64,000 nucleotides of DNA from Dactylonectria macrodidyma (taxonomy: Eukaryota; Ascomycota; Sordariomycetes; Hypocreales; Nectriaceae). The DNA is taken from assembly GCA_020744425.1 (NCBI GenBank), contig JAGMUV010000001.1, positions 3,534,001 to 3,598,000 of the forward strand. The letters run 5' to 3'. Every line of letters starts with the position of its first letter. Position 1 is the stretch's first letter. The notes under the pieces were generated by a model, which saw nothing but the letters and a program-made list of their open reading frames with translations, was not told the origin of the DNA and ran no database searches. Below, piece by piece: positions 43,188 through 54,770 of the stretch. A program made the translations under genes and the position numbers.

Positions 43188-44635
43188 GTTGGTTTTAGGC
43201 GATAGACTGACCAAGAATGCTTAAATACAGGTTTAAGTGAAAAGCTGCAGGAAACGTCTTCAGCAAGGATTTGGCATGGGGTGAGGAGCTTTACTCATGT
43301 TTATATATCAAAAGATCGCAAGAACTGTTAACACTAAGAAACGGTGATATTCGACCGCCGTTTTGGCTAAGTTCTGGATGACAGAAGAGGAAGTGACGGT
43401 GCGCCACGGCTGGAATCCAAGTCCGTGGCTGAACGGACCTTCCCGGACTAGTTGCCAAGCTAGTAAGTGAAACGGCGTGGATGACTCTCGTGGCTTTGAG
43501 GCGTCACCATGAGGCGTCATCGCGACCGTGGCGCCTCAAAGCATGGAAGTATGCACAGACCGCTTGCATACCGGTCAGAGTCAGAAGCCAACGCCCATCT
43601 GACTTTGACTGACTCATTAGCGATGCTAGCAAGTCCATCACCGAATAGGATCGCAGTTACCATCAGCGTTTGTGATATCCGACACTAACCTACCGGTACT
43701 CCGTACTGTTGGTGTGGATCCGACCGTACAATCCGGGTTTATCCACCGTCCCGATTTACACCTAATTTATAAGGTAACAGCGGACATCGCTGATCACAAA
43801 GCCGACAGCGGCGTCTCCCTTTTTCTACCTAGTCAGATCAATCATAACACACAATTCCTATGCATCCTGCCGCGGCTAGGTTTCAATACCTACCAAGCAG
43901 TAATAGTGTAAACTCCTCGAACCGGCTTCGAGACCATGCACACCATTTGCAAACTTGCAATCCAACGGAAGGGCATATGATACCGCCGAGCTGACGCTGG
44001 CGGTCCTTCGTGCCTGCCCGATGACTAGAGGATTTTGCACCCGTATGAACCTTCCCTCCTCGCTCACAGCCTTTCGCTATATACTGACTGTTGCCTAAAG
44101 CCGCCGTTGAAGCGATTCTCCTAAGACGGATGATCTGACGGATGGTAGCCTCTCGTCATTACGCTCCATTCTCAGGGAACAAGCACCTAAGTAGGTTATT
44201 GGTCCTCCTGAGGCTTCCCACGAGGAGCTGACCAGTCCTAAAAATGCTGCAAATGCCGACTGCGTCTATGTCCAGCCTCTCGGCCCCTGGAGAAGGGACT
44301 GTAGACGTGCCAATATGGATTCCCTCTGATATCGACTCTGATATAGAGGACGACGATGAGGGTTAAGATTTCTGTCGCACTGCCGACTACGGTAACAGGG
44401 AATGATCACTCCGCTAATGCATAGTGATAGCTTGGCTTACCCGAATTCCTGAATGTGACAATTTCGATGACTCGCGATCCTACAGTTGGTCGCAGAAAGT
44501 CTGAATCCAACTGAAGGTACTAAAAGCTTGATCTAGCCTCTTCAAGCTTAAGAGTACAATGCTGCTTTAATCCACCTAGCTAAGAGCTCTATTTGACAAG
44601 GGTGATAAAAAGGCGGTGCTGTAGAAGTAGCCAAA
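43188..44635. other. Intergenic, 1.4 kb
   Basis: No assignable gene. A forward frame at 43672-43911 reads SDTNLPVLRTVGVDPTVQSG and is open for 79 codons without a known domain. Near 44190-44360 pieces such as PPEASHEELTSPKNAANADC and an acidic end suggest a decayed coding fragment. A palindrome is listed separately. Confidence 0.35.
43493..43542. repeat. Inverted repeat GCTTTGAGGCG / CGCCTCAAAGC
   Basis: Perfect 11-bp arms at 43493-43503 and 43532-43542, with a further gtcac/gtggc near-match and a third tgaggcgtca between them. Lies about 300 bp upstream of the membrane-protein start. Could be a regulator site or the relic of a small inverted-repeat element. Confidence 0.4.
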
Positions 44636-45339
44636 TTAGGCTAGGTAAGTCGAGCGGGTACATTTATCTTTAGACCGTAATTCTCCCCACAAACACACAC
44701 AATGACCCCCACTTGTTCGACATCTTACTGCTTTAGAGAGGTAGAAGCACCCATACGGCAGCTTCCGCAATATCTCAAGCAAGCTCTGCATGAAGGCTGT
44801 GACATCTTGCGAGCAAGCCGCATAATTAGCGTTGGTCAGACCTTTTGGAAATGGGCATTCGTCCGCACGGTGATTTATCATATTTGACCCGTCGCATTTT
44901 ATGTACCTAAAAGTCGCATGGTAAATGTCGGCTGTAATCCACGTCCGTGCAGCCCAGGGATCCTCCAGGTTGTGACCCACATCTGGCCAATCAAACACCC
45001 TTCGATTGACGATCTTGGCGTCACTATCCTAACGCGAAACCCCGAGGCTTGGGGCTGATGTAACGTTGACAGTCCAGACAGCTTAAACTTTGTGGCGGTA
45101 AGAAGAAGCATACAAGCGCCGTGCACGTTGAGGCTTAACATGTTCCCCTGATCGCCGTGCGAAGAAGGCCGGCCGACGCTTCGCCCTGGATTGGCTGTGT
45201 TGTCGTAGGCAAGGTGCGTGTAGCAATCAACTGTGCAAAGCACATCAGTGTGAGCCTTACACAGTGGACTGCACACGCAGCCACATTGGCTGACGCCTTC
45301 TAGCTGTAGGGGAACGGCGGCGAGGTTTATCCGATCCAA
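44636..45339 (-). pseudogene. Unknown gene, two overlapping frames
   Basis: The minus strand from about 45000 gives a 120-codon frame: FDWPDVGHNLEDPWAARTWI, TADIYHATFRYIKCDGSNM, HRADECPFPKGLTN, SLLEILRKLPYGCFYLSKAV. This looks like real, Cys-containing coding sequence. Upstream, in another frame (45339-44899), VDCYTHLAYDNTANPGRSVG and HGDQGNMLSLNVHGACMLLL may be the preceding exon or a frameshifted part. I do not recognise the family and cannot tell a spliced gene from a broken one. No signal peptide seen at either candidate start. Confidence 0.4.
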
Positions 45340-46093
45340 CTCAGAATGGTATCACGTGGTGATAGAAAGTTCCAGATACGGGAGGTCAGATACTGTTCGC
45401 TCCGAACAAGTCAACACAGTCAGGCAACTGAAAGCTCGTCCCCAGGACACCCAGAACCACCGGCAGAACGCCACACAACCAGGCAAGAACGATTCGTCGT
45501 TGGCGCTCACACCCTTTTAACCCTCGTCGAAGGTACAAGTACAATAAAAATAAAATAAAATAAAACGACCAAAGGGATGACAGTGGTTTATAATAAAAAC
45601 CCAAAACTGAACGCAGTATAAAAAATATTGTCAAGTGCCTTAATGTAAGTTAGAAATGTCTCAATTATTAAATAGATAAGTAGTTATAAATTTAACTAAC
45701 CCATTAGATTAAACGTAAAGAAGGCCCAGGGACTTATTATTTCGTGGAGGGACTAAGCGCTTTGCCTATTACTAATTATTCAGCCGAAGGCTGACTTTAC
45801 ATTAGTTCTTAAGTTTTCCCGAATAATGAGGGTTTGGTGCAAACAGGGATAAATAAGTTTCTTAGAATCTGATTAGTCCAGATTTTGTATAGCAAGTCAC
45901 AAAATAACACATAACTAGCTAATAGCACTAAAAGAGTGGGGCTAATGGGTGCTAGCCTCTGAAAGGCTTACGCAGAGTGCTAGTAGCTTATGTTTATTTA
46001 GAATTGTTTATTTACTTAGTACTATACTAGTACTATGCATTTAATTCATCTCCCTAATTCGATAAGTCTTAATATAGCCTCGTTAATTAAGTA

Positions 46094-49000
46094 ATGGATT
46101 TCGGTCTTAACCCTGAAGAGCTCTCTACTAATTTACTCTTTATTATTTATACTTATTATAAGAAAGAGAGACTAGAGAGTGCTTTTATAGTAAAGAGGCA
46201 GTCTATTAAGTAAATTAAATAATGTATAGACTGTTATAACTAGTGCATTTCTTATATAAGTTCTGCCTTTCTTATTTATAAGTCTCTTAACCCTTATTAA
46301 ATAAAGCATTTAAGATCTAAAGTTATGCTTTAAATACTATAGAATATTATACTTCATCTATCCTTACTTAGTAGACTTACTATAAGGAGAACTAAAAGAG
46401 ATACTAGCCTATTACCTCTTAATAAAAGATCCAGAACCTAGCCTATATCGCTAGAAAAGCTATAGTAACTTTATATAGCTAGGAGTTTATTCAGAGAGTT
46501 AATTAGCTAGCTATACGTAGTGCTAGGAATGCTAATTCCACTAACTTAATAAAGCTCGCAGCTCTTCCGGGCTCTAGCTCTATTACTGCTTATATAGCTA
46601 ATAACCTATTTACTCATCTTATATTCTAATCTATTTACTCTTCGAAGTAGCATACCTAGTGTGGATTACTCTTACTTAGCTACTAGGTTCTATAAGGAGG
46701 GGAAGGACTTATAAGATGATTCCTTAAAGGCTAGAGCGAGGGCTAAGCTAGTTATTATCTAGTATAACTATTGTTTATAATACTATATAGAGAAGACTGT
46801 ATTACTAACTCCTATAATATCTTAACTTAGTATTTTAGAAGATTTTAAAGGTCTTAGAGAAAGTATCCTTATTCTATAGCCTTAGTAGTTTATTTAGGCT
46901 AATTATAGAATGTAAATAGAAGTTAAAATTAACTATAATTAAATGGGTTTCTAAATAAGAATAGGATAATTAAGGAAGGGGATAATAGAAAATAGTTCTC
47001 TAAATCTAATATTAATATTAATAATTATTTTAACTTATTACTTTTACTTACTTAACTATAGAAGTACTTTAAATAATTAGGGGTAGAGTCTGATTCTAAT
47101 CTAGAGGATAAAGATAAGAATAATAATAATGATTATATAAATAGAAGCCCTCTTTACTATTACTTATAGTAGCCTTTTATATAGCTAAAGCATGGTTACT
47201 ATAGTCCTGCTCTTAATATAGGAAGGTAGTTAAGAAAATCTTAAAAGTAAACTCGATCTTTAATACTACTATAGTATATTCAGAGTCTAGTAATAATTCT
47301 ACTTAAAGAATCAGCGGTCTTTTATATATAAGATTTAATATAAAATAGTGATCTTAAAGCTTATGCTTTAACTAATTATAATAAAGCAATCCTCTATAAG
47401 TTCTAAATAAAGCTAGATAATAATTAAATGCAGTTTTGTAATTAATACTAGGAGTATTAGTTCTAGATGAAGATTGATTATAATAGTATTTATATGCATT
47501 ATTATTAAAAAGATAAGAAACGCCGCTTTAATAAGCTATATTTCTTCTTTATGGATAATTAGCTTAACTTTAGCCTTATACTAGCCTAATTACTCTAGCT
47601 TATGCTTACTAAAGAGTTTTTAATTACTTATATTTATATCTATATAAATATTATACTTATATACAGATAGTAATATATAAGTATTAAGAGTATATAATTC
47701 ACTTTTTCTATAAAGTTAGCCTAATATATAACTAGCTCCTGCTTTTACTATAAGAATTGAATATTATATTACTATATCCTATTAATACATTATCTTATAC
47801 AATTCTTAACTAGCAATTTACTCACTAGTTCTATATTTACTACTAGCTAGTTATTATATAATTAAATTACCTCTACTACTATTATCCTAGCTATTAATGC
47901 ATTATTATTAATAAAGAGAGGCTGAATTAATTACCTTAAGATAGTAATATCCTAAATACTATCCTCTAGAGTTAGGTAAAGGCTATAGATATTAGACCTA
48001 AGGAAGATCAGGAGGCAGAGCCTGACCTAGAGGACGAGGCTATAGTGCTAGACCTATTAGCTAAGGACACAGAGCTTAATACTCTACAGTCTATTCTTAC
48101 TAAAGAATCAGAAGCTAATTCAGGGCTTTCTATAAGCTTTTAAGCACAGGCCTAATATAAGCTATGACTTCTAAATATATAATATATACTTATTAATAAG
48201 TTTAATTACTCTTATGCCCTACTCTCCTTAGCATTTCCTTGCCTTTTTTTTAATAATAGAACTAACTTTATTAAACCTTAATTATATTCTATTAATTATA
48301 AGGATTATATTAAGTATATAATATACTAATATAATAAGCATTTTATATACTACTTAACCTTTTACTTTATTACTTTTAATATATTAATATAATTATAAGT
48401 ATATTCATAGTCTAAATTCTTTATAAAGTAATATAATAAGAAGTATTAGCTACTAATATAAGAGCAACTTATTTAAGCGCTTAAATATAGTAAGGATCCT
48501 AAGGTATAAGTATTAATTAATTTAATTATAAAGTATATAATTTCTATTTATAGTATATATCTATTTTAGAATAAAAAGAGGTAAGAACTTAAGGCCTATA
48601 CTTATAACCTTAGTTATCTTAATATATTTATTATATTTAGCTTAGTAGATTTATACTAGCAGAGTCTTTACTAGTATATGCTCTAATATAATAACTAGCT
48701 AGCTATTACTAAGCTAAAGAGAATAGCTTTATTACGCCGCCTATTATAATAAAACCCTTATATTACTGCTTTCTACTTTTACTATTAATATACACTCTTT
48801 TAGGATATTATACTAAGTAAGAAGTTTAGTATTATAAATTACTAAGATTAGTATGAATAGTAAAGCTATAATAGTCTATATAATTACAGCCTATACTAAA
48901 TAGATAATTATCTAAGAGCTAATATAGAGAATGAAGTAGCTTATAATATATTTATATATATATAAGGATTTTATATTATTACTATTAACCCTAAGCTAAA

Positions 49001-51842
49001 TAAGACTATACCTTAAAGTAAGAATAATTCTTTAAGCATAGATCCTCTAAGTATAGAGATAATATTCTTATAGCTCTTATAAATCATTAACTATTACTAG
49101 TACTATAAGTATAATACTATATACTACTTATATATAAGGAAGAGAATTAGTGATTTAGTAAAGGATATAGAAGGTGCTGTTATAGATATTGAGGCAGCTA
49201 ATGTTATTAATCTAGAGAGGGAGTGTTATTTTGACTTCTCTTATGCCTTATAGGAGCTGGCTATAGTAATTAGAAAGGAAGGCAGGTTATACTATATCTT
49301 TAAAGCAGCCTAGAATAATAGCCTTATAAATAACTTTAATTTTATAATTATCCTAAGCTGGCTAGCTAATATTAATATATCTCCTTATACTAGCTTATAG
49401 GCAGTTATTATATATATTATAAAGTATTATAGTAAATCTGAGAAGAAGACTGAGTCTTTTATTAGGCTTATAGACTAGGTCTTACTTTATATATTATACA
49501 TTTAGCCTCTATTATCCTTTTCCTCTCGCTTAATGAATAAGCTAATTACTAAGAGAGATTACTTAGTATAGGAGATTTCTTATTTACTGCTTAATATTCT
49601 ACTATAAGAAGGCACCTATATAGTTATTATTATAGACTGCTATTTATTAGAATAATAAGCACATTCATATTATATAAATAGAGATATTAATAAGGCTATT
49701 AATAGCTATAGGAAATATTTAAAAAGAAAGGACTAGTATAAGGATATAATATATTTTAAATACCTATAGTTATATAATCTTAATATATAGAGAAGACTTA
49801 TTACTTAAGTAAAAAAGAGAATTTTATCTTACTTTTCTTAATATAAGTCTATAAAGGCCTTTTCTTACTTTAATAACTTTTATTATATTAAATTAATAAT
49901 AGTTTATTTATATTACTTTTTAAAAGAGTTATTTATTAAGAGTAAGCAGTAGTTCAATTCTTTTATAGCTATATATATATATTATAGATAGTACTATAAT
50001 ACTTATATAGATAATTATTATAAGAAGCTAGATATAGATAAATTAATAGTAAAGGAGAATGAATTTAAGCTTAAGATCTATAAAAAGCCTATTATAAAAA
50101 AGGACTAGTATAAACTCGCCTATATATTACTTAATTACTTACTAAAAGAAGAGGATATTAATATTCTTAATTACTAAAATATTAATATTAATTATAATTA
50201 GACTCTTTATATTAAGTAGTATATTAATAATAGCATTCTTAGTAATAACTACTAGAAGTAATGCAAAGTGGAAAATCTTTAGAATCTTAATATAGACTAT
50301 TAGCCTTTAGAAGCTTATAATTCTCTAAATTAAGATTAGCACTTAGTATATAATATAGTAATAGGCCACTTCTTAATAGGGGTTCCTTTCTAGTTATTAT
50401 TCTATATAAATAGAGAAGGTAGTACTAGTAAGTTATACTTTATTAACCTACTCTCTGTATACTTTTAAGTTATAATAAGCAGGAGAGGGATACTTATCTA
50501 ATATACTATACTTATAAGCATTATAAGAAATCAGATTTTAAATACTACTTTATATTCTTTATTATACTTATTAATTAATAAGGACTTTAAGCCTCTCTTA
50601 GCTATTAATAAGGCCTAGCTCTAGAAGAAGCTTAAAGATATTAAGTATTTAATTATTAATAAGAAGAGTATACTAGGATTGCATTAGCTATTTTAGATTA
50701 ATAACCATTTTTAAAAGGCATTTCTAAATAAGAATGAAGAGTTCTTTAATAATCTAAATATTTTATTAATTAGTGACTTCTTTTAGCTTCTTTCTATATT
50801 ATAAAAGCCGCTTTATTATAATAAAGAGGTTTAAGGAGTAAAGATTAAGGGCAGAAATGCATATAGGTAATTTAATAAATCAGTCTTCTTAAAAGTTATC
50901 TAATAGTAGTATGGCGACGATTAGGAGGCATTCTGCCTAGCTCTTGGGGAATTGTAGCTACTTTAACTATCTATAGAGTCCTAGAAGCTCTTTTCTAGCT
51001 ATATATAAGCAAAACTAGACAATTAAGAGGTTATAAGATTTATTAATGCCTTATAAGTATACATTACTAAAGATAGAGTAAATGAATATAATTACTATTA
51101 CTTTAATCGCCTTAGCTAGCCAGTTATTCAGGTTATAGCTAAGAATATTAGCTCTAATACAACTATTACACTTAATAATAAAGTAAGTAACTTTATAAAG
51201 TAAATCCTTATATATATTAGCTCTTATTTAATACTAATATCTAACCTTTAGTAGTTAATTAGCCTTTATAATAGTGCTTATAGTATAGTTCATAATATTA
51301 GCTAAATACTTAAGGCTAACCCTATTTAAGACTCTCCTTATATTATTATAATAAAGTTTAATAAATATAGTAAACTAGTATTTCTAATTATTACTAATAG
51401 TAAGAAGATTATTCTAATTCTCTTAGTAAAGAGAGACTTCCTTATTAAAGCCACTCTTTATATTTATATACAATTTCTCCTAATTATATACTATATAATT
51501 ACTATATATAAGTCATAAAGCATTACTAAAGATATAATAGTTATAAATCTATTCTATTAGGACTTTTAGACTAGTTTAAGCTATATAACTATTTCTTATA
51601 TAAAAACACTTAAGGGTCTAATATTAGATACACTATTTAATTATAATTACTTAGTTTATAGGTCTTTTCTAGATAGTATAAAGATAAAGATAAAGGATTA
51701 GGAGCTTTAGAAACGATAGGTACTTACACAGAATCCGTATATATTATATAATACTAATAATGACTATAGTAATGGATTAGTACGTAGATAATATAGTAGT
51801 AGTAATAGCTTCCCGGTCTGCAAACACACAGCCTTCAGCTAA
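46094..51842 (+). pseudogene. Helitron Rep/helicase gene (RepHel)
   Basis: Start candidate ATG 46094 (MDFGLNPEELSTNLLF). Near 46660-46740 SYLATRFYKEGKDLQDDSLK. Helitron-like N domain around 48200-48800 (IRYLAFYFITFNILIQLQVY, ADLYQQSLYQYMLQYN). HUH nickase motif near 48868-48890 now reads SLYNYSLY, both His codons changed to Tyr (CAY to TAY). Tyr-region IIYIIKYYSKSEKKTESF near 49410-49460. Helicase: Walker A region near 50400 (FYINREGSTSKLYFINLL), LLISDFFQLLSIL near 50760, CLALGELQLLQLSIES near 50940, KRDFLIKATLYIYIQFLLII then YKSQSITKDIIVINL near 51440-51560. Frame ends near TAA 51840-51842. Many Gln and Trp stops; inactive. Confidence 0.85.
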
Positions 51843-51854
51843 GGCTACCCCATA

Positions 51855-51886
51855 CACCCTATCGCCGCTCCAATGTGCATAGGGTG
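51855..51886. terminator. Hairpin at the right Helitron edge
   Basis: caccctat (51855-51862) pairs with atagggtg (51879-51886) around a 16-base loop. Helitrons carry a short hairpin close to their 3' end, so this is a candidate transposition terminator. The expected CTRR shortly after it is not obvious (atgtagta follows). Confidence 0.4.
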
Positions 51887-52106
51887 ATGTAGTATTTTAT
51901 ATATATCATTCCGATCACTTTATCTGGGACCCTTCTGACAATTGGTTACTATTTGCTTATTATAGAGATAATTATATATATTAAGGGAGGCAAGCTCTAT
52001 ATTAAGTCAGGATCCGTTATCAGTTTCTTCTTCTATTCAAATCCCCTGGCGAAGCTCGCAGACTTGCGTTCATCGGTATCTTACCACTCAATTTCAAATA
52101 TAGAAT

Positions 52107-52262
52107 ATGGAGGCTGTATTTGCAACTTGGAAGGCCACGACGAATAGGATAAATGAAAAGCGTGAGAAGGCTCTTAACGAGGGCGAGTTTGGGCCAGAGC
52201 TTGTAGCCTGGAAGATTAAAGGCGTTTTAGCGCAGTTGACTTCCCATTTGACAAGACCCTGA
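52107..52262 (+). CDS. Short ORF or first exon
   Basis: 51 codons, MEAVFATWKATTNRINEKRE then KALNEGEFGPELVAWKIKGV, predicted helical and charged. The stop codon is directly followed by GTAAGC, a good splice donor, so this may be a first exon whose last codon has changed to a stop. No downstream exon is recognised. Confidence 0.3.
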   Translation: MEAVFATWKATTNRINEKREKALNEGEFGPELVAWKIKGVLAQLTSHLTRP

Positions 52263-52577
52263 GTAAGCACCTACATTGCTACCTCAACCAATCTCTGGTC
52301 CCTCAGCGGATGAGTCATAAGTGCTTCCCAAGTGTTAGTGCTTTCCCCGCTCTTGGAACATTGCTAGCGTTCTTCTAAATAACCAGAGGATAGGCTCTCT
52401 CCTATAATGCAATTCGCTAGCAGGTATCAGACAGGATGGAATAGTTAAGACAGCTTGGTGACGATGGAAGATCTTGTCTTTTCTCTCTGTCTAATAGGGA
52501 AGAAAGCTAGCTATTTATCCCTAGGCATCCGGCTGATCTGGATACCCTTAAACCAATGAAGCCGTCACAAGCCGTCA

Positions 52578-52670
52578 ATCTAGGCTATTGAGGGTCATCT
52601 AGGTTGTTAAGGTCTGTCTAGGTTCTTGAGGTCTGTCTAGGTTGTTGAGGGTGGACTAGGTTTGAAGTCT
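52578..52670. repeat. Minisatellite, 19-20 bp unit
   Basis: About four and a half copies of tctaggttgttgaggtctg with small variations, in tandem. Confidence 0.75.
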
Positions 52671-52875
52671 CTTTCTAAGTTCAAAGGAAAACACTATATA
52701 GATCCGGCCCTATGCACAGCTAGCTTTTCTATCGGTCCATCTGACAGCAGGAAATGCAATAAGTAAGCGCCCATCCAATTTCAATAAGAGAGGTTAGAAA
52801 TAAAGAGTCATTAGAGAAGTTGTAATCACAATGCCAATAGTTTTAGCGCACTACAATATAAAAATCAGTGCTATA

Positions 52876-53230
52876 TCAGCTGCTTAGTTGATCACATCTT
52901 CTCATCAGTTGCTGAACTGCTCGGGTGAAGTTTAGCGCGCTATCTAATTTCTCGATATGGTTCGTTGTCATGATGAGCAGCCGACCCTCTTGGGATGCCA
53001 CACCGTCGATAGCATTGAGCAGCCCCGACAGTGTCACGGACTTCGTGTCCGCGGATTTTCCTCTTTCGCGGGGATTCTCACCCCCAGCGTCACGAGAATG
53101 TACCGCACCGGCGGCATCAATGCCCTCTAGCAAGACGACGCATTGTGGAGGGAGCTGGGCGAACAGGTCCTCCGTTGATGAAGCTGAAAAAATCGCGATC
53201 TACAAGGAGGAGGAGGTGGAAAGGCAAGAC
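52876..53230 (-). pseudogene. BCS1-like AAA ATPase fragment
   Basis: The minus strand reads STEDLFAQLPPQCVVLLEGI then DAAGAVHSRDAGGENPRERG, then TLSGLLNAIDGVASQEGR and LLIMTTNHIEKLDSAL. This is the Walker B to sensor-1 segment of BCS1-type AAA proteins, which in moulds form a large expanded family related to the mitochondrial inner-membrane chaperone of complex III. The Walker B box is LLEGID instead of LLEDID, losing an acidic residue needed for ATP hydrolysis. After DSALN the arginine-finger region (usually RPGRVD) is replaced by a shortened sequence and a stop. Upstream the gene is cut near the LTR-like repeat at 53243. Not functional. Confidence 0.75.
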
Positions 53231-53237
53231 TGAGTGG

Positions 53238-53462
53238 GATTGTGTTACAACTATCATCAGACTCTAGGGTCATGTTTGCTCTTTTGTGCCCTCATCACAG
53301 GCCACAGGCTCGAGCCCCTGAAGGCTCGGATCCCTGACTTAGGTCACGAGACCGTCTTTTCCTTCATGTATATAAGAGCTGATTTAGGCCCTTCAAATAG
53401 CTAGAAATTAAGAGCTTCTATTCACATCACAATGCACCTTTCTTATCCGATGTAACACAATC
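53238..53462 (+). mobile_element. Solo LTR-like repeat, copy 2
   Basis: TGTTACAAC at 53243 to GATGTAACA at 53457 (about 215 bp), with a TATA-like tatataag at about 53370. Its last 60 bp match copy 1 at 42010-42070. Including flanks, the outermost 12 bp are a perfect inverted pair, GATTGTGTTACA (53238-53249) and TGTAACACAATC (53451-53462), and no direct duplication is seen. Confidence 0.5.
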
Positions 53463-54031
53463 AGGAAAACAACGTTTGGTGTTGCGAAAGCTTACCAATA
53501 ATGAGTCTCGCACACGCTCGGTTTCTTGAATACGACGGGGTATGACGCCAAGTCATTCGGTCCAGTCCGTCCGGTGGACGCTTCAAGGGTCGATAACAGG
53601 TGGTTCGGTGGCCGAGGCCACCGAGAGAAGTGGCCGCGAACCTCGACAACCAACAAACAAACTCTGCTCCGTCAACTTGGCTACGGCCCTTGACGTCAAG
53701 AGCGGAAAAAGAGAGCAACGAAAAAGAAGAAGCCACGGGTAGAGGTCTGCCTCTATTAAAACTGTATGCTAAACGATTACTTAGTTCAGAAGACACCCGA
53801 GGCTCTCCCATCTCAAACGCTGACAGAACATGGGTGCTGATAGCATCAGAGGGTCGTACTTGCGAGCTTCTTTAGTTTCGGTTCGAATGCCGTCTACTGC
53901 GTCAGTAATCAAGTTCCCATGCAGAAAATTGCGCATTCGATGCCATGATTTCCAAGACCAATACTTTCAAGCCGTGAAGCCTTAAGTCCGATAGCACGCC
54001 CCCACAGAGATAGCACTTCTCAAAGGGCCGA
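53463..54031. other. No supported gene
   Basis: Both strands have frames of about 90-116 codons (53461-53811 minus, 53600-53875 plus) but neither shows a domain. Likely non-coding. Confidence 0.35.
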
Positions 54032-54658
54032 CTAAGGAGCTACCAGCCGTCCGTATTTGGTCAAAAATCGCCTACTCGAGTGGAGACAAGAAGAAAGTAA
54101 TTGGCAGAGGAAACACATCGACCAGCGACAAAGTAGTGGGGCACACAAGCCCCCCTGAACAACTCCACTGTGTATCACTGTATTCAGAGCACCTTGGATG
54201 TCCACAGCGGCGAGCAATGCCACTTGTCTCTGGGGGAATGCTTCTTGAATGTCGTGGATCAGTGTTGCAGCTAGGTCCACTGCTGATTGCCTAGAGAGAG
54301 CTTTCGTCTGCTGTGGGTGGTGGATCCCGAACGGGATGGATGCCCATGTGAGACGCCGTGATGATTGTTTGAGTTTATTGCCGAGACAGTAGAGCAGAGG
54401 GATGAACCGCCATGCTCTATGTGGCGAAAGGTTCCTCCGGCCTGGCTTGGGTATCATGACCACCTTGGTTTCGAACAGGGCAAACACATCTTCCACCTCC
54501 TCAGGGGAAATTTCCTTAGCAAAGGGTACCACTCCGTGAGCCTGGACGGAATAGGTCATTCTACAGTCTCGTAGAACTACATCTCTCGGGCACGTACTAG
54601 GTTGAAGGCTGTCCTCTCCATCAAGGGCGAGTTGTTGGCACAAAGGAAAAAGAAACAC
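54032..54658 (-). mobile_element. LINE (Tad1-like) reverse transcriptase fragment
   Basis: A 208-codon minus-strand frame. It reads FALFETKVVMIPKPGRRNLS, PHRAWRFIPLLYCLGNKLKQ (the PIPKPGK...RPISLLS block opening non-LTR reverse transcriptases), RQSAVDLAATLIHDIQEAF and LLAAVDIQGALNTVI. The last is motif A with the first catalytic Asp in DxxGAFD, here followed by Asn. The frame degenerates afterwards, before the YADD motif. It is an internal piece of a Tad1/I-type element. Start and stop are those of the open frame, not of a gene. Confidence 0.8.
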
Positions 54659-54770
54659 ACGGGTTTCTCACAATTCTAGAGCACGCACAGTTATGACGTC
54701 CACTTTAAAAATATAATCTGATAGAACCAGCTTCAATTTCACGTAACGCGGCTGGATATCAGACGTGATC

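Larger units (their letters stand above)
45640..51890 (+). mobile_element. Autonomous Helitron, RIP-mutated
   Basis: A 6.2-kb AT-rich island with a single long forward gene carrying both a Helitron Rep (HUH) domain and a PIF1-type helicase, the defining combination of Helitrons. Candidate ends: a left hairpin cagcc-gaa-ggctg near 45783, a right hairpin agccttcagctaaggct at 51831-51847, and a stronger hairpin at 51855-51886 near the edge of normal DNA. As expected for Helitrons no target duplication is seen. Exact termini (5' TC, 3' CTRR) could not be fixed. Confidence 0.85.
51891..52875. other. Debris between Helitron and BCS1 fragment
   Basis: Apart from the short frame at 52107 and the minisatellite at 52578 nothing is recognised. 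Composition returns to normal after about 52000. Confidence 0.35.
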
